Below, piece after piece: positions 57,453 through 64,000 of a stretch of 64,000 nt of DNA. Each line of letters begins with the position of its first letter. Within the stretch, counting starts at the first letter, position 1. The stretch comes from Cognatishimia sp. WU-CL00825 (GTDB lineage Bacteria > Pseudomonadota > Alphaproteobacteria > Rhodobacterales > Rhodobacteraceae), in assembly GCF_040364665.1 (NCBI RefSeq), contig NZ_BAABWX010000005.1, positions 150,186 to 214,185 on the forward strand, written 5' to 3'. Under the pieces are notes generated by a model, which worked only from the letters and a program-made list of their open reading frames with translations, was not told the DNA's origin and did no database searches. Made by a program: the position numbers and the translations under genes.

Positions 57453-58730
57453 ATGCAAAAACCTGAAGACGAAAAGCTAGAGGGCGGCCCTCTTTCCGGC
57501 ATCACCGTGCTTGATTTCTCACGCGTGCTGGCAGGGCCCTACTGCACGATGGTTCTGGCGGATCTGGGCGCGCGGGTCATCAAGGTCGAAAAATTCGGGA
57601 CAGGCGACGATACCCGCGCCTTTCCCCCCTTTATTGATGCAGAAAGCGCGTATTTCATGTGCTTTAACCGTGGCAAGGAAAGCATCGTTCTGGATGTCAA
57701 ATCTCCACGAGATCGTGAACTGCTCGAGCGGTTGCTAGACACATCCGACGTTTTGGTCGAAAATTTTCGGCCCGGTGTCATGGATCGGTTGGGTTATGGA
57801 GCAGAACGCCTGGCGAAGACACATCCCCATTTGATCTATGCTTCGATTTCTGGCTTTGGTCACTCCGGCCCGATGACCGATTTGCCCGGATACGACATGG
57901 TGGTTCAGGCCATGGGCGGCGTCATGAGCTTAACTGGCTGGCCGGGCACACGCCCCGCGCGTGTCGGCACAAGCTTTGGTGATCTTGGGGCGGCCCTGTT
58001 TGGTGTTATCGGCATCTTGTCAGCGCTTTATAAACGCACCAAAAATGCGCAGGGCGAGCGTGTCGACATTGGCATGCTGGACTGTCAGGCCGCGCTGATG
58101 GAAACGGCACTTGCACGCTATGATGTCGAAGGCAAGGTGCCCACCCGTACCGGAGATTGCCACCCGTCGTTGGCACCGTTTGAAACCTTTCAGGCCGAGG
58201 ACGAACGCTTTGTCATTGCCGCCGGGAATGACCAATTATTTCTGCTGATGGCCGACGCCCTTAACGCACCGGAACTGGCGCTGGCTGCGGATTTTTCGAC
58301 CAACGATTTGCGCGTGCGCAATCGATCCAAAATGGTCACTGCAATCGAGGCCGTGACATCGAAGAAACCGGTGGCCCATTGGCTCGACGCTTTGAACGAG
58401 GCCGGGGTTCCATGCGGCCCAATTAATACGATTGATCGGATTCTGGATCATCCGCAACTTTTGTCCCGCAACATGATCGTGCAGGTCGAAGGTCAGGGCA
58501 AAAAGCCGTTCCGGACTGCGGGAAACCCGATCAAGTTGGAGGCCTACAAAGACATTGACCCTAGTCGCCCCCAGGCGGCTCCGGGGTTGAACCAGCACCG
58601 CGAGGCTATTCTGGCCGAGAAAATGGCAGACTTTGAAGCCTATGATCAAAATGGCTCGGCCCATGCCAAACACACTGATGAAGCGCCCTCACAAGGCACA
58701 AACTGGACCGAGTTAGGTCTGAAAAGCTGA
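57453..58730 (+). CDS. acuN: Class III CoA-transferase (AcuN-like)
   Basis: 425 residues of the CaiB/BaiF family with VLDFSRVLAGPYCTMVLADL at the N-terminus and catalytic D148 in GYDMVVQA. In Halomonas, AcuN acts with AcuK in acrylate use, activating acrylate or exchanging CoA with 3-hydroxypropionate. Here it is followed 23 bases later by an enoyl-CoA hydratase, the same gene pair. The symbol rests on context; the substrate is not proven by sequence. Confidence 0.78.
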   Translation: MQKPEDEKLEGGPLSGITVLDFSRVLAGPYCTMVLADLGARVIKVEKFGTGDDTRAFPPFIDAESAYFMCFNRGKESIVLDVKSPRDRELLERLLDTSDVLVENFRPGVMDRLGYGAERLAKTHPHLIYASISGFGHSGPMTDLPGYDMVVQAMGGVMSLTGWPGTRPARVGTSFGDLGAALFGVIGILSALYKRTKNAQGERVDIGMLDCQAALMETALARYDVEGKVPTRTGDCHPSLAPFETFQAEDERFVIAAGNDQLFLLMADALNAPELALAADFSTNDLRVRNRSKMVTAIEAVTSKKPVAHWLDALNEAGVPCGPINTIDRILDHPQLLSRNMIVQVEGQGKKPFRTAGNPIKLEAYKDIDPSRPQAAPGLNQHREAILAEKMADFEAYDQNGSAHAKHTDEAPSQGTNWTELGLKS

Positions 58731-58753
58731 CACCAGATTTCGGGATAAAACCA

Positions 58754-59617
58754 ATGGCAACAAGCAAAACAAAACCCAAAGTGGCGTCCGACGCTGCCCC
58801 CCAGGCTGTTCAGGAAAAAGGGAGCGCCGCAAAACTCGAACGGGAGGCCTTTGATGAAATCATCGTTGAACGCCGAGACAGTGTCGGCTTGATCACGTTG
58901 AACCGCCCCAAGAGCCTCAATGCTCTGAACCTGCAACTGGCTGCGGAGGTCATGCAAACGCTCAAAGACTTTGACGCAGATAACCGGATCGGCGCCGTGG
59001 TCATCACCGGCAGCCCGCGCGCCTTTGCCGCTGGTGCCGATATCGAAGAAATGGCAGAAAAGACACTGGTCGAATTGCTCGGAAATGACATTTTCGCCGA
59101 GTGGGATCAGATGCGGTTTATCAAGAAACCGGTGATTGCTGCCGTGAGCGGTTTTGCCCTGGGCGGCGGGTTCGAGTTGGCGTTGATGTGCGATTTCATT
59201 ATCGCCACTACTGATGCACAATTTGGCTTGCCTGAAATCAAGCTGGGTATTTTGCCTGGTATCGGCGGGTCCCAGCGTTTGACAAAGTCAATTGGCAAGT
59301 CTCTGGCTATGGATTTGATCTTGACAGGGCGGACAATCGGTGTGGAGGAAGCCAAATGCGCTGGCATCGTCGCACGTGTGGTTCCGCCCGAAGATCTGTT
59401 GCAGACCGCATTGGAAGCAGCGCACCAGATCGCAGGTCTGAACGCCCCGGCGGTCGCCATGGCCAAAGAAGCCGTGAACAATGCTTTTGAAACAGGCCTA
59501 TCTGCTGGCGTGTTGCACGAACGCCGTTTGTTTCAGGCCGCGTTTGCCACCGAGGGACAAAAAGAAGGCATGGCGGCTTTTATCGCCAAACGCGCACCCG
59601 TCTTTCGCAATCGCTGA
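58754..59617 (+). CDS. acuK: Enoyl-CoA hydratase, probable acryloyl-CoA hydratase (AcuK-like)
   Basis: 287 residues, crotonase fold. Both hydratase glutamates are present: in GGFELALMCD and in GLPEIKLGILPGIGGSQRL. The oxyanion strand AFAAGADIEEM is also clear. A charged extension of about 28 residues rich in Lys and Ala precedes the fold, which is unusual. Following an AcuN-like transferase, the probable reaction is acryloyl-CoA plus water to 3-hydroxypropionyl-CoA. Confidence 0.82.
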   Translation: MATSKTKPKVASDAAPQAVQEKGSAAKLEREAFDEIIVERRDSVGLITLNRPKSLNALNLQLAAEVMQTLKDFDADNRIGAVVITGSPRAFAAGADIEEMAEKTLVELLGNDIFAEWDQMRFIKKPVIAAVSGFALGGGFELALMCDFIIATTDAQFGLPEIKLGILPGIGGSQRLTKSIGKSLAMDLILTGRTIGVEEAKCAGIVARVVPPEDLLQTALEAAHQIAGLNAPAVAMAKEAVNNAFETGLSAGVLHERRLFQAAFATEGQKEGMAAFIAKRAPVFRNR

Positions 59618-59637
59618 GTTTGGTAAGGACGATAGAG

Positions 59638-60597
59638 ATGTCTAATATCCGCGTCGAAAAACAAGGTCGGGTTGGGCTAATCGGTCTGGACCGCCCCAAG
59701 GCCATGAACGCTCTGAATCTGGACATGATACGCGATCTTGATGCGGCTCTGGACCGGTTTCAAACGGACCCAGACATCCATTGTGTGGTGTTGAATTCGG
59801 CAAACGAGCGCGCCTTTTGCGCCGGTGGTGATATGCGCCGGGTGCGCGAATTGGTTCTGGAAGGACAGTTTGAAGAGGCCGAGACTTTTTTTCGCGAAGA
59901 ATATGCGTTGATCGAAAGGATCGCAGGTTTTGCCAAGCCCTTTGTGTCTCTGATTGACGGTATCTGCATGGGCGGTGGTATGGGGCTTTCGGTGCACGGC
60001 ACCTATCGCATCGCGACCGAACGTGCGGTGTTTGCCATGCCAGAAACTGCCATCGGCTTTATTCCTGATGTGGGGGGCAGCTATTTCTTGCCACGTATGC
60101 CCCATCAATGCGGTATCTGGATGGGATTGACGGGTGCATCGGTGCGGGGGTTCGATGCGCATGGCCTTGGGGTTTCGACGCATATGACAGTGGCAGAATC
60201 CTTGCCGCAAATTCTGGACGAGTTGTGCAACAGTAGGCGCGATTTGGAAGATATCTTTTCCGATCTGTGTGCCACATTGGGATACCAGCCCGAAGTGCTG
60301 ATGCTGGCTGAAACCACCATGTGTTTTGATCAGCCAACGCTTTGTTCGATTTTGGATTGTCTGAAACAGTACCAAACCAAGTCACAAAACAGAGCCCTGG
60401 AAGCTCTCAAAAGCGCCTCACCTCGCAGCCTTCAAGAAACTTTGACACTGCTTCGAAACGGACAGGAACGAACGCTCTCAGAGTGCCTGAAACAGGAATA
60501 CGAAGCCATATGCCTGGCGATCCGTCACCCCGACCTGGCCGAAGGTGTGCGTGCGGTGTTGGTCGACAAGGACCACAAGCCAAATTGGTCCTCCTGA
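59638..60597 (+). CDS. 3-hydroxyisobutyryl-CoA hydrolase-type protein, probable 3-hydroxypropionyl-CoA hydrolase
   Basis: 319 residues, a crotonase-fold protein of the ECH_2 (HIBCH) type. The segment GGGMGLSVH replaces the hydratase Glu, while MPETAIGFIPDVGGSYFLPRM holds the Glu and Asp typical of the hydrolase. It is some 30-60 residues shorter than most HIBCH proteins at its C-terminus. In this cluster it could release free 3-hydroxypropionate from 3-hydroxypropionyl-CoA made by DddD and by the hydratase before it. The ATG at 59638 (AAGGACG upstream) is preferred over a TTG at 59620. Confidence 0.82.
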   Translation: MSNIRVEKQGRVGLIGLDRPKAMNALNLDMIRDLDAALDRFQTDPDIHCVVLNSANERAFCAGGDMRRVRELVLEGQFEEAETFFREEYALIERIAGFAKPFVSLIDGICMGGGMGLSVHGTYRIATERAVFAMPETAIGFIPDVGGSYFLPRMPHQCGIWMGLTGASVRGFDAHGLGVSTHMTVAESLPQILDELCNSRRDLEDIFSDLCATLGYQPEVLMLAETTMCFDQPTLCSILDCLKQYQTKSQNRALEALKSASPRSLQETLTLLRNGQERTLSECLKQEYEAICLAIRHPDLAEGVRAVLVDKDHKPNWSS

Positions 60598-60652
60598 AAG
60601 AATTGAAGCGACACATCGGAACGTGTCCTCGTGATAAAGAAAAGGTAGATAG

Positions 60653-62254
60653 ATGACCCAAGGTACGGAAAAATTTGACTATGTTATCGTGGGTGGGGGT
60701 TCGGCCGGGTGTGTGTTGGCAAATCGCCTGTCGGAAAACCCGAAAAACAAAGTTCTGCTTTTGGAGGCTGGTGGGAAAGATAACTACATTTGGATCCACA
60801 TCCCGGTTGGCTATCTATACTGCATGGGCAATCCAAGAACGGATTGGGGGTTCCAGACCAACAAGCAGGATGGATTGAATGGCCGGGCATTAAACTATCC
60901 GCGCGGGCGTGTCTTGGGGGGCTGTTCCTCGATCAACGGCATGATCTATATGCGCGGTCAAGCACAGGATTATAGCACCTGGCAACAAATGGGAAATACC
61001 GGCTGGGGTTGGGATGACGTTCTCCCGTATTTCAAAAAGTCGGAAGATTACTATGCAGGCGCGGATGATATGCACGGTGCCGGTGGCGAATGGCGGGTTG
61101 AAGAGCAACGTCTAACTTGGGAAATCCTTGATGCCTATCGCGACGCCGCTGCAGAAGCGGGCATTGCCAAGGTCGAGGATTTCAATTGTGGCGACAACGA
61201 AGGTTCTGCCTATTTCCGGGTCAACCAACGTCGCGGATGGCGTTGGAACACCTCTAAGGGGTTCCTTCGGCCAGCGCAAAAGCGGCCCAACCTTAAGGTC
61301 GTAACCAATGCACAGGCGCAGCGCGTGTTGTTTGAGGGCAAACGCGCAGTCGGGGTCGAGGTTGAACTCAATGGCAAAGCCATCCAGTACAGGACACAAG
61401 GCGAGGTAATCCTTTCGGCCGGTGCGGTCGGATCGCCACAGCTTTTGGAACTGTCAGGAATTGGCAACCCCACTCACCTTCGCAAACATGGCATAGATGT
61501 GGTGCACCAAAATGACTCGGTTGGCGAAAACCTGCAGGACCATTTGCAACTGCGGGCGGCGTTTCGTGTTGAGGGCGTCAAAACACTGAACCAGCGGGCT
61601 GGTTCATTATTGGGTAAAATGGGGATCGGGCTTGAATACATACTGAAACGCTCTGGCCCCATGTCTATGGCACCAAGTCAGCTTGGCATTTTCGCAAAAT
61701 CCGGTCCCGAAGTGGAAACCGCAGATCTCGAATTTCATGTTCAGCCCTTGTCGCTGGAGAAATTTGGCGATCCGCTGCACCCCTTCCCCGCCTTCACTGC
61801 CAGCGTTGTGCCGCTTCGCCCGACCAGCCGCGGGTCGATCCACATTTCTTCTGGCGACCCCAAAGCTCATCCCTCCATTGATCCCAATTACCTGAACACC
61901 GAAACCGACAAGATGGTTGCGGTGCGTGCCATTCGTCTCGCGCGTGAAATTGCCGGCCAAGACGTCATGCGTAAATACAACCCGTCTGAAATCAAGCCCG
62001 GTGCCGCCTATCAGTCTGATGAGGATCTGGTCAAGGTTGCTGGCGATATTGGCACGACAATCTTTCACCCGGTCGGCACCTGCCGCATGGGGCCGGATGC
62101 CGGCGCGGTTGTTGATCCGGAATTGTGTGTCAAAGGGGTCGCAGGACTGCGTGTCGTCGATGCATCGGTGATGCCGACGATCACCTCAGGCAACACCAAC
62201 TCCCCGACAATCATGATCGCAGAGAAGGCCGCGAGCTATATTTCACAGAAATAA
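60653..62254 (+). CDS. GMC oxidoreductase, second DddA-like enzyme
   Basis: 533 residues, with FAD fold YVIVGGGSAGCVLANRL (about 10-26) and signature PRGRVLGGCSSINGMIYMRG near 84-103; STIFHPVG-like TTIFHPVGTCRMG and SGNTNSPTIMIAEKAA lie at the end. It closely resembles the enzyme encoded at 50787-52454, including HIPVGYLYCxGNPR near residue 48. It ends the plus-strand gene set. It would oxidise 3-hydroxypropionate to malonate semialdehyde, feeding DddC. The two copies may differ in regulation or substrate. Confidence 0.85.
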   Translation: MTQGTEKFDYVIVGGGSAGCVLANRLSENPKNKVLLLEAGGKDNYIWIHIPVGYLYCMGNPRTDWGFQTNKQDGLNGRALNYPRGRVLGGCSSINGMIYMRGQAQDYSTWQQMGNTGWGWDDVLPYFKKSEDYYAGADDMHGAGGEWRVEEQRLTWEILDAYRDAAAEAGIAKVEDFNCGDNEGSAYFRVNQRRGWRWNTSKGFLRPAQKRPNLKVVTNAQAQRVLFEGKRAVGVEVELNGKAIQYRTQGEVILSAGAVGSPQLLELSGIGNPTHLRKHGIDVVHQNDSVGENLQDHLQLRAAFRVEGVKTLNQRAGSLLGKMGIGLEYILKRSGPMSMAPSQLGIFAKSGPEVETADLEFHVQPLSLEKFGDPLHPFPAFTASVVPLRPTSRGSIHISSGDPKAHPSIDPNYLNTETDKMVAVRAIRLAREIAGQDVMRKYNPSEIKPGAAYQSDEDLVKVAGDIGTTIFHPVGTCRMGPDAGAVVDPELCVKGVAGLRVVDASVMPTITSGNTNSPTIMIAEKAASYISQK

Positions 62255-62268
62255 CTTCTGTGAAATAT
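62238..62268 (+). repeat. Perfect 13-bp hairpin enclosing the GMC stop codon
   Basis: Arms ATATTTCACAGAA and TTCTGTGAAATAT pair without mismatch around the loop ATAAC, which contains the TAA stop. No T run follows. It ends the coding block exactly where mobile-element debris begins. Confidence 0.75.
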
Positions 62269-62593
62269 TCCAAGAAGGATGTAGCAGCAGCTATCTGGAG
62301 ACAGGCACGTCCAGAGGCTTTGAAGTGGTCCCCCAAAACCTTATGGCTTTGGGTCCGAAAAGAACACCGTGGCCTTTTAAAATCTCACGCTCCTCCTTGA
62401 AAACTGGGCTCACAGAGGTGGATTCTGGCAGGGGGCAGGATCGTACCACAAGCCGAAATGACTGCTCTCATAGAAGAGGTTGTCGCCAATCGCTGCCGTC
62501 TTGTGAACGGCGGAGCTATACTCGGCCACGGTAGCGGCGGCAAAGTGCGGTCGCGAGCGGCGTAAAAGTCGGCCGCTTTTGCCCTTTCATTTG
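62269..62593. other. Degenerate stretch, possible IS3 orfA fragments
   Basis: No intact gene. Short pieces resemble the start of IS3-family orfA proteins: SPKTLWLWVRKEH near 62328-62365 and EVDSG near 62415, in different frames. The intervening sequence, read in reverse, resembles a REILK motif. The similarity is weak and scrambled. Confidence 0.3.
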
Positions 62594-63056
62594 ATGGGAG
62601 GGCTTGGGGATATTCACTGTGAAAGGTATTTGAAGGTTCGTCACGCTCATTTTGAAGAAGGTTTGAGTGGTCATCAGATTTCTCATGATTTTGGGATCAG
62701 CCGGGACAGTGTTGCGAAGATGTTGGCGTACTCGGAACCGCCAGGGTATCGGCGCACTGCACCGATCAAGCGGCCAAAGCTTGATCATTACACAGACCAG
62801 ATTGATAGCTGGTTGGCAGAAGACAAGACCCGCCCGCGCAAACAGCGCCATACAGCCAAGAAGATAATTGAACGATTGCGCCATGAATGCCGATTTGATG
62901 GCGGATATACGATTGTCAAAGACTATGTGCGTGCGCAAAAGCGCGGCTCGCGGGAGATGTTTGTGACGCTGAGCCATCCTCCAGGGCATGGTCAAGCTGA
63001 CTTTGGCGAAGCGATGGCTGTTATTGGCGGGATCGAACAGGGGCATCAAGCGTCAG
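62594..63056 (+). pseudogene. Truncated IS21-family transposase (IstA)
   Basis: About 150 residues of an IstA protein: the N-terminal helix-turn-helix ERYLKVRHAHFEEGLSGHQI, then AKMLAYSEPPGYRRT, TAKKIIERLRHECRFDGGYT and PGHGQADFGEA, where the first catalytic Asp lies. Homology stops abruptly near 63050, before the rest of the DDE domain. The start has decayed too. No istB gene is present. Confidence 0.82.
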
Positions 63057-63077
63057 CATCAATTCCTAAGCCCCTAA

Positions 63078-63320
63078 TTAATCGGGTGACCAGGAAGTGC
63101 ATACCTGGCCATCCAGCTCCCATGCAGGAGTGTCGGGTGGGGTTCCCCGATCTGCCAAGCGTTTCTTAAGCCAGTCCAATACTTCTGCTTCTACCCATCC
63201 CACCCTGTTCGGGCCCAGCTGTACCCGCATTGGGAATAGGCATGCCTTTTCCAAGTGTGCGATGTGTTGCGGCGAACAAAAGACCAACTCCTTTAGCTGA
63301 CGTTTCAATAAAATCTTCAT
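63078..63320 (-). CDS. AlpA-like phage/island regulatory protein
   Basis: 80 residues. It has the form of the AlpA helix-turn-helix family: LLKRQLKELVFCSPQHIAHLEKA, then FPMRVQLGPNRVGWVEAEVLDWL. AlpA regulates integrase or excision genes in prophages and islands and usually lies beside an integrase, but none is intact nearby. The ATG at 63320 is chosen because the homology begins there; an open frame to 63491 adds unrelated sequence. It directly abuts the broken IS21 piece. Confidence 0.72.
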   Translation of the reverse strand: MKILLKRQLKELVFCSPQHIAHLEKACLFPMRVQLGPNRVGWVEAEVLDWLKKRLADRGTPPDTPAWELDGQVCTSWSPD

Positions 63321-64000
63321 CACGATTTCTCCATGGATGAAGAGCATCGCGATGCCCAAGGTTACGACAATACCTAGGCGGGGAAAACGTAGCATCATTG
63401 GTGGCTCAGAGCGAATGATTGCTGAGTATCGAATTCCAATTTGTTGTAGATAGTCTAAATTTGAAATTTTAGATTGATAGATGTTAGCCATTTTTTAAGA
63501 GGGCGAACGGCATCCAGAATTTCGCTAATCTTAGCGCCCCGGTTATGTGATTTCGAATTCAATACTGGGGTCGCGCCCTTCAACATACGCTGCGACCTAT
63601 GTCCTTAATACTGGCATCGCTCGTCCGACACCTTTGCAGTTAATGTGCTCGCGTCTTTGCTAAACTTAACTACTTGCTAGGCGTGACAGCACACTGGAAG
63701 CGTCATCAAATTCCCAGAACAGATGGGACGGCGGCCAGAGTCTCGCAGATTTGGAAGGTTTTGGTCGAACGGATTTGTCTACGACGCGCATGGAAGCTCA
63801 AAGCTCGTTTAGCGCGGACGTCGGAGGTGGTCTGTGGGGTGGACTGAAAACATCACCAGAAAACATACTTATTAGCAATGGTTTGAAATAAAAGTTGGTG
63901 CCAGAAGAGGACTGATATATACTCTGTAAACATTTAATTAAAAACATTTAATACTGTGTAATTTTAAGAAATACCCCTATTTGCACCCCCAAGCTGACTT
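63321..64000. other. Right-end region without recognisable genes
   Basis: About 680 bases with no frame that resembles a protein I know. The last ~120 bases are AT-rich and hold a direct repeat AAACATTTAAT at 63928-63938 and 63942-63952. It could be the upstream region of a gene beyond the window. Confidence 0.4.

Overview
The window reads as chromosome from a marine alphaproteobacterium of the Roseobacter group (Rhodobacterales). The grounds are four TRAP transport systems in 64 kb, a TamA-TamB pair, a PhoX-type phosphatase, a DddD-type dimethylsulfoniopropionate (DMSP) cluster, Rhodobacterales-like pseudogene debris and moderately high GC. This assignment is inference from gene content. No rRNA, tRNA or CRISPR was seen.

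Region 1 (1-11158, all +) is a galactoside operon. It holds the end of a sugar-binding protein, two ABC permeases, an alpha-galactosidase (GH36), an IlvD/Edd sugar-acid dehydratase, an SDR, DgoK, DgoA, an SMP-30 lactonase and a GH42 beta-galactosidase. Together these can import alpha- and beta-galactosides, release galactose and take it through the oxidative De Ley-Doudoroff route to pyruvate and glyceraldehyde-3-phosphate. Most genes overlap by 1-4 bases.

Region 2 (11239-24908) holds a Tat-exported PhoX behind two candidate Pho boxes. A C4-dicarboxylate-type TRAP operon follows with a DctB/DctD-like two-component pair whose regulator lacks the sigma54-contacting GAFTGA loop. The divergent tamA-tamB pair completes the region.

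Region 3 (24918-32394) is a lactate-type unit: an FCD-type GntR regulator, a TRAP binding protein, a fused DctQM permease and a quinone-dependent D-lactate dehydrogenase. A convergent class III CoA-transferase lies at its end.

Region 4 (33065-45986) is hexuronate catabolism in two blocks. The first is TRAP-SDR-UxuA; the second is KduI and GntR divergent from TRAP-KduD. Between them (38.2-40.2 kb) lies a graveyard of a serine recombinase, a tyrosine integrase, a transposase and an RHS/YD-repeat gene, all broken. Both blocks converge on 2-keto-3-deoxygluconate.

Region 5 (46270-62254) is the most notable part: a DMSP and acrylate/3-hydroxypropionate catabolic cluster. On the minus strand are a GMC dehydrogenase (DddA-like), DddD with two CoA-transferase domains, and a BCCT transporter (DddT-like). 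Two LysR regulators follow, each with a near-identical operator over its start codon. On the plus strand are a CoA-acylating semialdehyde dehydrogenase (DddC-like), a class III CoA-transferase (AcuN-like), an enoyl-CoA hydratase (AcuK-like), a 3-hydroxyisobutyryl-CoA-hydrolase-type enzyme and a second DddA-like GMC dehydrogenase. A dead Tn3-type resolvase sits inside it, and truncated IS21/IS3 pieces plus an AlpA-like gene lie at its right edge (62.3-63.3 kb). The last ~680 bases show no gene I recognise.
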